From Dichetophora obliterata (taxonomy: Eukaryota; Arthropoda; Insecta; Diptera; Sciomyzidae), in NCBI GenBank assembly GCA_963920525.1, contig OY986435.1, positions 299,768,208 to 299,832,207 on the forward strand: a DNA stretch of 64,000 nt, read 5' to 3'. The position numbers were made by a program, and so were the translations under genes. Below the pieces are notes generated by a model. It did no database searches. It worked only from the letters and a program-made list of their open reading frames with translations, and was not told the origin of the DNA. How positions within the stretch are numbered: position 1 is the stretch's first letter; each line of letters begins with the position of its first letter. Of the stretch, positions 23,340-33,554 are shown piece by piece.

Positions 23340-24110
23340 TAGTCGCGAAGGCAGCTTCTAGAGTGCTGGGTGATGATCTTGAACCGAGTACTTCGGCAAG
23401 AGTCATAGCTAGATAAAATCGGGCTCGTCGGGTGTGAAGGCTCAGACTGAACCCAGCCCCAGTATAGTTGCTGATCGGCTTAAAGGCAGAAAAAAACGGG
23501 TCCGACCATCAAAACTTTTCTGGTACGATAAATGTGCTAAGGCAAAACTGCTGAAAACTCAGGGAGACAAATAAGGTTCTCCATCTTAGGTTGCCCCTCA
23601 AACGGCTGAATCTGCTAGCTCAAGCATAAGGCAGAGATCGACAGAGGAGACACCTGCTGTCAAAAGACCAAAGAAGCTCAGTAATACTGGAGCCAGGTCG
23701 TATAGTGAAGTTGCCAAAGGACAAGGCAGGGCGCTGGGTGTCATCAACACACAGGGGGTGGACGGGGCACTCCCCGAAACAAATCTGAGTTGAGGTGAGG
23801 CTGCATTGGTCTGCACCTTTTCCATGTTCTGGAGGAGAACCCTGGTTCTTCCTCCGTTGTCATGATGCAGGCTGGCACAACTCCGGCCACGATAAGCTTA
23901 TAGCTTTTGTCGATGACAGCTCTGCTGTGCGGATGGAAGAATCCTGAGTATGTGGTGGTAAGGTTTGCGGATTGAGGACGAAAGGCTAAGAAACGCTGGT
24001 AGCCAATAATGTAGGTATCCCTAGAACGTGCATTATGGCAAAAAATAGCATTAATCTCTTCTTGCTTCACAGATATTGCGATAGAGATGTGGTTGCAGCC
24101 AGAATCGCGT
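23340..24110 (+). pseudogene. Non-LTR retrotransposon ORF1 (gag-like) relic
   Basis: The stretch is more GC-rich than its surroundings. In one plus frame, 23597-23788 reads as a basic linker with PAVKRPKKLSNT and then ARSYSEVAKGQGRALGVINT, a pattern I associate with the N-terminal part of ORF1 of LOA/jockey-type non-LTR elements. After a stop, another frame gives GHDKLIAFVDDSSAV, resembling the small globular domain that follows in the same proteins. Several stops and frameshifts interrupt it and no reverse transcriptase follows, so it is a short fragment. The clade is uncertain; antisense ORFs at 23598-24070 are shadows of it. Confidence 0.6.
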
Positions 24111-24939
24111 CAGGCAAGAACACTTACTGGTTTGTTGCTATACATCGTTGAAATAAATCATCAAAAATGTGCATGTTTTTCAATATTTTCATAATTTTTG
24201 CTTTTTTGAACCCTCTTAACTTGCAAAATAAACTAGCGAGGAAATAAAAAATGCCATTTCCAGTATCTACAGACCCAACTTAATTTTTGATAATTTGTTC
24301 AGAGTTTCTAAAAAAGATCGAGCACACCAATTTGCTGTTTTGTTTTGTTTTCACCCTTATGTAATCTTTGAAACCACTGAAAATAATTTGAATAAAAGCC
24401 TGAAAAGTAAATATTTTAATTTGCATTACATTTTTTGAAGTATCAATTTCTATCTGTTTCATGGTTTACTAGTACAATTAATTTGCATTTAATTAGCCAG
24501 TGTTGCATTTTCGCAACAGCTTTTTTCAGTATAGAGTCTTGAAGAGGTGTTGATGTTTTAAATTCGAATTTCATAAACATTTTTTGCGATGTTTTCCCAA
24601 AAAAAATTGGTTACTAATAAAAAAAAAAAATGTGTTCAATTATTTATTTTAGGACCATTTTTGCAGGAGTCCTTTTATAGACGTATTTTATATAAGGAAC
24701 TTTGCTACCCTGATAAGCTAAATTTCGATAAACAATAAAAAGGGCTTAAGGAGAAAACTCCAAATAATAGTTTGGTGTATCATTTATGGCTCTCAGAATT
24801 TTAATTATTTTTTTATATTCATAAAAGTTGGTGTTGCGAAAACGCATGGGTTAAAGCTGTTGCAGATTACTTTAACACAGTTTTTTCACCTAGTAATAGG
24901 ATTTACTTTTTACAGTGTACCTTCAATTTTTATAGTCGT
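24111..24939. other. AT-rich spacer
   Basis: Nothing recognised. Confidence 0.35.
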
Positions 24940-24947
24940 ATATTCAT

Positions 24948-25393
24948 TAGAGTGACCGCAACTTATATGGGGCTAAAAAAAGTCGGAATCTTGTTCGTCT
25001 TAACCCCACAAAACGAATCCCCTTTCCAGATATTGGGATAGCCAAAATTTGAGCCCGATTAAACGATGGTAACACGTGCCGCTCGTCGCTCAAAATTTGA
25101 AAAAAACGAATTTTTTGGCCAAAAAGTTGACGTATTGAGCCATAACTCGAGAACGGTAAATAATAAAAACACGCACGATATCACAAAAGATAGCTTATTT
25201 TGAACATAAATTATATGAACATAAATTTTGAAGAACAAAAAATTCGTTTTTTCAAATTTTGAGCGACGAGCGGCACGTGTTACCGTCGTTTAATCGGGCT
25301 CAAATTTTGGCTATCGCAATATCTGGAAAGGGGATTCGTTTTGTGGGGTTAAGACGAACAAGATTCCGACATTGATTTTTTGCGGTCACTCTA
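24948..25393. mobile_element. hAT-type hairpin element with exact 8-bp target duplication
   Basis: The element starts TAGAGTGACCGCAA and ends with the complement. It is flanked by ATATTCAT on both sides (24940-24947 and 25394-25401), an exact 8-bp duplication as made by hAT transposases. The arms (about 24948-25110 and 25230-25393) are highly similar, including GTCGGAATCTTGTTCGTCTT and GAGCGACGAGCGGCACGTGT. The loop is about 120 bp and encodes nothing. The good arms and exact duplication suggest a fairly young insertion. Confidence 0.85.
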
Positions 25394-25437
25394 ATATTCA
25401 TATAATATAGTATGTTAAAATCAATTAAGTTCTTTAT

Positions 25438-25556
25438 TTCATGTATCACGTTACTTTATAGAGGGCGGGCGATGGATTTTGAAATGCACTACGAAAAGTA
25501 AAGGAGGAGAAGCGGGATAAAAAACCTGAAAATCGGTTACGTAGTTTATGGACAAC
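25438..25556 (+). mobile_element. Fragment of the element family at 57618-58630
   Basis: The block with TCACGTTACTTTATAGAGGG, GAAATGCACTACGAAAAGTA, ACGTAGTTTATGGAC corresponds to the last 120 bp of the 1-kb TTA-duplicating element at 57.6-58.6 kb. It lacks the terminal CGACCCC and the left end, so it is a truncated, diverged copy. Confidence 0.7.
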
Positions 25557-28500
25557 TACAAAGTAGTTTTCTTAGATCAAGCCTTACACTCTACCAGGGA
25601 TTGTGTGTCAGTTCTATTCGCTTTTTATTTTTCGTAAAAACAATTTTGTTCAGAATATGTTTTATTTGTTATGCAGGCTGGAGGAAAAGTAATTAAAAAT
25701 TGTAAGGCTTAGTTACAAAAGCATTCATTATGTGGAATTGTTGATAATTAAAACTTTGCTTGCAAGACGTTCCCAGGTGTCACTTTTAGATTTGAATGAT
25801 TTTCGGATATGTGCAGAAGGTAAAAGTTGAAGATTGGCTTTTTTTAACGAGTTGAATTGGTGGATAAGAGTTTGAAAATTTCGTTTCAAAATTTAGTGTG
25901 AATTTAATTTTTTCGGCATGGCTTTACTATTTTCAATAAAGCATTCAAAATTTTGAAATCAAAAGAAAGATATTTAAAAACCACACTGTGTGGCCAACAC
26001 GTGATGGGTTCGAATTGGTAGATAAATTTAAGAGCAACAGTACTTTGTCGATATCATGAGGATCCCGTACCCGCAATTGTTTCACATTCACTTATTGCGG
26101 TTTAAAGAATTAAAGAAGATAAAAAAAAGTTACCTTTTTCCTATTTTTGTTTTAAACTTTTTAAAAAAGAAATATATTTATAAAAAAATTTATTCTTTTA
26201 CTATGTTCTAACAGTGTTTTGTTACAACTTTTGACTGGAAAGATATATTGGGGTAATTTTTCACCTTTTTTAAACTAAGTTTTTAACTAAGACTTTGACA
26301 AGTTTTGTGTTAAATTTATAAAATTTTTGCTAATACATTAACATTCAATTTAATAAATGTCATCGGGAAGATAGTTAAAAATTCAGTTATAAATTTTAAA
26401 GTTTTTATTAACAAAGCAAACTTTTATGTCAGTGTTTTAATTCAAAACAAAAAACTTTTTTAATTTTTCTCAATCAAAAATACGTAAATTGAGCAATTGT
26501 GGCAAAGAAATTGTTTTGATACTGTTAAAAATGGCAATAAAAATAAAAAATTGATTGCTTTAATTTTAATACCATCATGTGTGGCTTTAAAATACTTTTC
26601 CTTTGATACTAAAATTTGTATTTGATTCAACAGAAAATGATGAGTTAGAACGAAAAAGACAAAATTTGCGCTGATTTCAAAACGCCATTTGAAGCTCAAA
26701 ACCATCGATTAAACACGTTTAATAATTTTAAATTTTTCTCCTCTTTCGCATATCCAAAAATCATTCACATTGACTACATTGACTACTCAATTCTAATTTG
26801 TTGAAATCGTCTAATAAATTAAGATTTCTAAAATCCCTCAAGAAAATGGAAAAAAACGTATAATATTTTCTTTTCTTCAGAAGAACTCTCTTTTGAAATA
26901 TCCATCTCTGGCGTTGAACGATAGCCCGGAACAGTAAAACTGAACAAATGCAAGAAAGCAAGAGTAAGACGCAGAAAAGTAATGAATTTGTTAAAAATAA
27001 GTTTCGCCAAGTTTTGTAATTAGCCATGAAATTTATTGCATTATGGAGCAAACACAATAGCATTATTATTCGATTGTGTTCCTTAGATTCTTCTTACAGA
27101 AGTTTTCTATTTGACTGAAGTTCAATTAAAATGTTGACTTGGTTAAGCAAAAATAATGCGATTGACACATTGCTGCAAACTTTCAAAAAAGTTTGCCAAA
27201 GTTTTTCTAATTTGTTTTTAGACATCTAATAATTAAATACCTACACATATTTTGCAAAATATCCGAGACATTAAAAAGTATGAGCATAACTTACCCTGCC
27301 AATAGATATGAATTTCACAGAAGTACGTCAATTTTTTTCTCAAATATTACAATGTTGTTTGTTCAATTGTAACTAAAAAAGCCACAGCAATTAGATCTTT
27401 AAGAAATTTAAAATTTGAAAGCAAATAAAATTACAGCTTCGAGTAATTAGGTGGAAGATGTTTTTTTGGTCAAAATAATTAACACATAATCATAAACCGG
27501 CTTAAAGAGAAACGTAAAAAGCTGCGTGATGGCAAAGTAAATACTTCAAAAATAAGACATTGTGAAAAAATAAGACTTGTGGAGAAAATTATGCTAAATT
27601 GCACATAATTTAGTGCCACTTAACTCTTTTTAACAACCAAAAACTTTGTTTAGCACATCTATTGTACTTAAGTTTATATTTTTTCTTACCTCCAAAGTAG
27701 TCAAGATATAAAATTTTAAACTGGAAAATTATTTGAAATAAATCAACTAGAGTTTCTAGTTGATTAAAACGCAAAAATAAAAAAGTTTCTAGTTGATAAA
27801 AACGCAAAAATAAAAAAAACATTCAACGCAGCACGTCATCCACCTAACATTAAGAAAATTTTTAGATAAATCAGTTGAAAGTCGCATCGGGTCAGTGAAT
27901 ACCGGAACCACCAATTCATGGACTCATGACAAAATTGTTAAAAAAAATTCAAGAAACAATTGACAAAAGCACAAAGGCAATCTTGAAAAATCATTTGTGA
28001 AAAAAAATTACAAACCTCTGAGGCGTTATAATTATTTCAACCCTCTTAATACTCTTGTAAGTAATAAGTCTGCATCAAAAACAATGATAGCTTTATCGAT
28101 TCCTTTTACAATATTAAAGCAGAAGCTTTATTAAATGCCCTAACGAGGTATAACGGTGATACTGCGCTGAGAGCGCTTATAATTAATTAATAAATTATCA
28201 CAAAATAAACGTACATTTAAATAAATAAAATAAAAGTTATTGTACTCAACTTTATTTATTGTATTTGCAATTTAACCTAATTATTATGACTACTCTGCAT
28301 TGTAAAATTTCGTGGAACAGAATATTTTGTGTTTTGAACAATAATGACAATTAAAATAAGATTTAACTGTGGTCTTTCCTAGAAGTGTTTAAGCTATCCT
28401 AAACGATGTAAAAGAATGAAGAAATACATATCATAGTTGATATGAGGTACTTTTAACCCTTTAATGGACTGTCGAATTATATCTTATTATATTAGAAAAG

Positions 28501-30109
28501 TATTATAAAAACATAATTACATTGATCAGCTTTAAAAAGGTTACGCTTGAGTTATTTTTAAAATATATTCGAAGACTTTTTTTAAATGTAGCCATTTACT
28601 AACATATAATTATATGTAAGAAAACTACTAAATACACTTTTAATTTTTTTTTTTTTCATATACTGAATGCATTTTTTGTAAAAATGTTATTGTTGTGATC
28701 AAATACCTGAAGTAAATTTAAGTGAAATTTTATGAAAAATATTCTTGTAGAATTTAGCTTTCTACCATCCTTTATGGGTTTTTTTTTATACTTTTTAAAA
28801 AGATTTAAAAAGTATTCTTAAAGGTGGTTCTATGGGAATATGATGCTCCTTAATAAATATCACCAAATTTTTTTTTTGTTCAAAATTTGTCTACAGCTTT
28901 TATCTATGGAGAAAAATAACAAACTTAATTTAAGAACTCCCTAAAACTATGTAATAAAAATTTCTTTATTAAAATTTCAATAGTGAAAGGATGATGCACA
29001 GTGACAATTTTTATAGGTGAAAACCTTTTTATATGAGGGTATTCAACAGCACCAAAAATTGTGCTGTGAAATGAAAAAGTTTCAGTTATTTTATGAATTG
29101 CAATAACATTTAATGAAACATGCAAATTTAAGGAATAGAATTGTTTTACGAATCTGGACATATTTGGTTTCACTTCAAATTCATATAATATGATATGTTT
29201 TTACACTTGGCAAAAAGCTAAGGGTGCAGAAAAATTTTCAACTTTTTTAGTATTTTTTTTTTTAAGCTGTAACTTCTTTAAAATTTTTCGTATCTCTTGT
29301 TACTTTGTCCTTGTCTTGTTTGACGGCTTTTTGACAAAAAATATCACACAATCATAAGAAAAAGCACGGAACAAAAATTTTCGAAATTTTGTCTTTTTTT
29401 ACTAGGGTCTACGGGCTTCAAACATTTATTTTAACTTAAACCTCCACTAAGGTTTTTTAGCTTGTTTATTTATCTTCAATTTGGTTTTTTTTTTCTTTTC
29501 TGAGATATCTGACCTTTAATGCAAAAGGATAATTTTCCCTTTGATCATTGATGTCACAGAAACCATAATTCGAACAATATTAAAATAAAAACAAGAATAA
29601 ATTTACTACTCAAACTTCTAATTTATATTAGAAAACAAAAAATTTTTTAAAGTTCTTGATTTCAGTTTGAAAAAAGTAAAAAAAAATAATAATATTTCTG
29701 GTGTTTTAAAAACCCCATCTTAACTTTTCAATTATTGCCAAAACTACAAACTATTCTAGATAATTGTTTTAGTTCTTTCTATACCCCAAGAAATATTACC
29801 AGTTTTAATTCGGTCGGTTGAGCCGTTTTCCGATCCGAATCGTCAAACTTTGAATACAAATTAAAGGAGCACCTGTATTGATCCTTAAGGGTTGGCCTTT
29901 GTAACAGTGGTTTTATCTTATGGCTGAGGTCAGCTCAGCCGTGCCAGGATCGAGTGAAAGATCCACAAACTTTCATCAAATGAGAACGCAGTTGGTGTTG
30001 GTTTAATATTATAATTCTGTATTTTATTGATATATTCTCCTTAAAAATACTTAATGCAGCGTAACGTCAGCAGTTTGGGTAACAGTGAAGGTAAGCGGTC
30101 GAATGGTCG
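25557..30109. other. 4.5-kb AT-rich stretch without a recognised gene
   Basis: No coding exon could be supported on either strand. The ORFs present are short, AT-driven and unlike known families. Visible structure is limited: a direct duplication of about 33 bp (GTTTCTAGTTGAT...AAAACGCAAAAATAAAAA) at about 27750-27818, and long T and A runs. This may be host intergenic DNA downstream of Sox100B or very old repeat remains. Confidence 0.35.
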
Positions 30110-30127
30110 GAGGTTGTAGGTCCAGCT

Positions 30128-30460
30128 GGCGGCAAAATCGGTATTCGGTTAATCGGTGAATCGGTAATTCGGTAGATCGGTATTCGGTAATCGGTGGATC
30201 GGTAAATCGGTGAATCGGTTATCAGCAATCGGTAATCGGTAGATCGGTAAATCGGTAAATCGGTAATCAGCATTCGGTATTCGGTTGATCGGTAGATCGG
30301 TAAATCAGAAGATCGGTATTCGGTGAATCGGTAATCAGTATTCGGTAGATCGGTATTCGGTAGATCGGTAGATCGGTATTCGGTAATCGGTGAATTGGTG
30401 AATCCTGCCAGGGCCCCTAAAGCGAAGATCGGTAATCGGTAGATCGGTAAATCGGTGAAT
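30128..30460. repeat. Degenerate CGGTAGAT / CGGTAATCGGT minisatellite
   Basis: About 330 bp of imperfect tandem ATCGGTA, TTCGGTA and AATCGGT words with unit lengths of about 7-10 bases. The minus-strand ORF through it (30067-30510), rich in Asp-Leu-Pro-Ile-Tyr-Arg, is a product of the repeat and is not a gene. Towards the end two phrases GGTGAATCCTACCATGGCCC and GGTGAATCCTGCCAGGGCCC mark a larger, about 60-bp, duplicated unit. Confidence 0.8.
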
Positions 30461-30585
30461 CCTACCATGGCCCCTAAATCAAGACTCATTATTAATATTT
30501 TTAGAAACAACTAGAGAGAGTCATGGTGGAAAAACCTCTATGAGGTTTGCGCCATGTAAATATATAGTCAATAAGAAAGTTAATA

Positions 30586-30825
30586 TATGCCGGACTGCGT
30601 TGGACGAACCAAAGACAGGTTCTCAACGCAAGTGCGACGTCATCAAACGGAGACTCAAAGGGAAGAACCAGCAAGCTGGCTCGCCATCGAGTCCCTGCGA
30701 CCAAAAATATAGAGTATGCCGACTGCGTTGGAAGAACCACGGACTGGTTCTCACCGCAAGTGCGACATCTCAAGCAGAGACTCAAAGGGAAGAACCAGCA
30801 AGCTGGCTCGCCATTGAGTCATTGA
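30586..30825 (+). repeat. Tandem duplication, 129-bp unit
   Basis: Two copies, starting ATGCCGGACTGCGTTGGA (about 30586) and ATGCCGACTGCGTTGGAAGA (about 30715), share GGTTCTCA-CGCAAGTGCGAC and AGAACCAGCAAGCTGGCTCG. The region is much more GC-rich than its surroundings. A 136-aa plus-strand ORF (30540-30950) runs through it, but I recognise no domain; it could be part of an LTR or another element. Confidence 0.75.
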
Positions 30826-31093
30826 GTGAAGCTTACCTAAAGCAAGACTGCTTTGGTTGGTTTTGTGTCGCCCTTTTATTCGATATGGACAGAAAACCAG
30901 TTGGGAATTATACGTTCAGTTTTGTCTTTGGCCTGCCAGGCTATGCATAGATAGGTGGTGTGCGTATTAACTAGTGGCTTATGCAGTAGTGCGGTTGTGT
31001 GTTGTCAATTAGTTTTATTGAGTAGCTATGTAGCGTGTGTTTGTTTCTATTGTCTGGTGTCGTAGTGCGGTTGTGTGTTATTGCTGCTTTAAT

Positions 31094-31320
31094 AATTATA
31101 AGTAGAAATATTGAAGTAGTACAATATGAATATATATATATCGATAATATTTAATATTGTAGTTTACGTAGTGTATAAAAATATAATATTTGTAATGTCT
31201 TTATATTTATAATAATAAGTAGGAATATTTAAGTGATATAATATGAATATATACATCGAAATTATTTAATATTATAGTTTATTTAGTGTATAAAAAGTAT
31301 ATAATATTTGTAACGTCACG
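31094..31320. repeat. AT-rich tandem duplication, about 117-bp unit
   Basis: Two diverged copies begin TTATAAGTAGAAATATTGAA (31098) and TAATAAGTAGGAATATTTAA (31211) and both end in TATAATATTTGTAA-GTC. It may belong to the same element as the GC-rich duplication before it; the sequence GTAACGTCACGTTAC sits at its end (about 31308-31325). Confidence 0.7.
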
Positions 31321-31438
31321 TTACACCTTGAATCCCTAAAAACAAAATCTTCAAATAAAAATCATCAAATTCACAATTCCAAAAATCAAAATCCCCAAAC
31401 ACAAAATCCATTAACACAAAATCCTCAAAATCGTCAGA

Positions 31439-31832
31439 TTTAGCTTCTTAAACTAAATCTGGCGTTGTTGTACGCCAGTAAAAGAATAACAAATTAGTTT
31501 TTTTTAATTTTTTTTTTGTTTAAGAACGACACATAAAGTTACATAAGAGTATTAAATTAAAAGTGAAAATAAAATTTATTATATCCATATATTTACTCAT
31601 TAGTTTTAAAATCATTCAAATTTTGTCACGTTTAAGCTTCTTAAACTAAATCTGGTGGTTTTGTACCAAACAAACAAACAAAAGAATAACAAATAATTTT
31701 TTTAAATTTTTTTTTTTGTTTAAGAACTAAACATAAGGTTACATAAGAGCATTAAAATAAAAGTGAAAATAAAATTTATTATATCCATATATTTATTCAT
31801 TAGTTTTTAAACCATTCAAATTTTGTCAAGGC
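31439..31832. repeat. 190-bp tandem duplication inside the MULE-like relic
   Basis: Two copies starting AGCTTCTTAAACTAAATCTG at about 31443 and 31635 share TTACATAAGAG and TTTATTATATCCATATATTT. They differ at several sites and by a short CAAA repeat in the second copy. Confidence 0.8.
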
Positions 31833-32005
31833 TTGAACTAAAACCTTATATTTTATAACTACATTATTTAATTACACAGTGAAATATTATTAGCAATACA
31901 TTTAAAATATCTTACTTTTCCCTTATAATTTTTTTTTAATTTCTTTTTTTAACCTTTTTATAAAGTTGAATCTTACTTTTTTTTAAGGGTATTTTTTCGC
32001 CCGAC

Positions 32006-32580
32006 TCAATTTTTTGTAAAGTGGTTCTCACGGCGATGTTTTCTTTTCCAAGAGCTGCTATAATTTTGTACAACCCACAGTTCTTTTTTTTGTACCAGAA
32101 CTTTCAACCTTCGATACCAAGCTTCTATAGAATTTTGAGTTCTTGGGAAATTTTGCCTGAGGTTGCCGCCAATGCACCAAAACTTAGGCACATACTGTGG
32201 TTTGATATGTATTCCACCACTTATATAAGTATTTTTTAACCACGTGCTGATTTTTTTGAAGTCATTTTTTCGTTAATACGTTAATCAGAATGGCAATCAG
32301 AATGGCAATCAGAATGGCAGCCAACTATAGTTTCTTGAATGATTTGCGATGGTTAGAGTTCGGATGTTGAGGACATGTCTTTCAAGGAATTATTAGCCGC
32401 TGCTCTTGTGCATGTTGATGGTCGTCAATATATTTTGTGATAATAACACTTTGAATTGCTTCCGCTTATCACACGACCAGCGATATAAATTTTTTTTTGT
32501 ATTGGAATGTTGATGGTATCCATATCCATTAGCGAACAGCTTTTCGTTGCCTTTGTTCGATTTTTCCCTAACTATGTTAT
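32006..32580 (-). pseudogene. FLYWCH-MULE transposase fragments
   Basis: Upstream fragment (about 32395-32565): EKLFANGYGYHQHSNTKKN followed by LYRWSCDKRKQF and a His-rich end. This has the spacing of a FLYWCH zinc finger (GY.Y, then Y.RC, then a C..L and H.H pair), although the second Cys position is Phe. Downstream fragment (32006-32191): LRQNFPRTQNSIEAWYRRLK, which matches the PRTNNSxEAWHR segment near the C terminus of Mutator-like transposases. FLYWCH domains are known to occur in MULE transposases. The central catalytic domain is missing and frames are broken, so this is a relic. The identification is by motif memory only. Confidence 0.6.
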
Positions 32581-32965
32581 TTTTTATTTTAATCAAATTA
32601 AGAACAACTTCGTCACACAGCTTCAAATGATTTATGTTATTTAAAAATTTGTAGAAAAAAATGCAAAGTAAAAAAGCAACGACTACTTCAAAATTCATAT
32701 AAAAATGCAAAGTATAGGGGCAATGAACATTAAACATTTTAATTTTTACCTGGATCCGCCCCTGATAAAACGTGACTAATTTTTTTTTAACGAAAAAAAA
32801 AACATTTGGAGATTTTTTTTGAATTTTCGGCGATTTTGTGCTTAGAGATTTTATATTTGGGGATTAAGTATTTGGGGATATTGTGCCTAAGTATTTTGTG
32901 TTTGGGGATTAAAAAAATGTTTTGTATTTTGTGTTTGGGAAATTTGATTTTGGGTATTTCGAGGG

Positions 32966-33554
32966 TCTCCTGATGCTTAAACATCTATTAATGATGATTG
33001 AAATAAAATTTTTTGTTCGTTCTACAAATTTTGCATTATTTTTGCCAAATTGAAGCTAAATACCGAAGCTAGCTGACCTTTATGGTGATTTAAGAAAAAA
33101 CCAAAAGAACCCAAAAAAAATAAAAAATATCGAAAATTTTTGTTTCGTGTTTTTTCTTTTGATTGTGCAATCACAGTAGCTGATGAAATTTTTAAAAAAA
33201 AAATTGTAAAACTAGAAATCTTAACCTTGAAAATGCTTTTTTCCAAATCTCGATATGAAAATTTTTTAAGAAGTAACAACTTTTAAAAAATCACTAAAAA
33301 AAGTTAAAAATATTTGTGCTCCCTTAATTTTTTTTCCGAGTGTGTACAAATTTATCAAAGTTTGTTAAAGAAAAACTTACAAATATCAGTATTGCTTTCA
33401 GAGCTATAATATACAATAAGAAATATTTTGGATAAAAATTAACTAAATCGCTTAAAACTAAATTAAATAAATATAACCAAAATAAGTGTTACTAAATGGG
33501 TGGCATCCCTATTTCTCTATTATTCGCAGGTTGCTTAACAATTTTAGCACATAA
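32966..33554. other. AT-rich spacer
   Basis: No gene recognised; borders the truncated 5' end of the retrotransposon. Confidence 0.35.

Larger units (their letters stand above)
31326..32965 (-). mobile_element. MULE-like (FLYWCH-bearing) element relic
   Basis: Inverted stretches border the region: repeated AATCCCCAAACACAAAATCC-type words at 31330-31436 and their complements (GATTTTGTG, TTTGGGGATTAAGTATTTGG) at about 32820-32960. Inside lie two minus-strand protein fragments with FLYWCH and Mutator-like transposase features, in the order expected for such elements. A sequence GGGGCGGATCCAGG on the minus strand near 32745-32760 resembles a hAT end and may be a later insertion. The left part has a 190-bp tandem duplication, listed separately. 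The element is inactive. Confidence 0.5.

Noticed and set aside
30067..30510. 147-aa minus-strand ORF rich in Asp-Leu-Pro-Ile-Tyr-Arg
   Set aside because: It is generated by the CGGTAGAT-type minisatellite.
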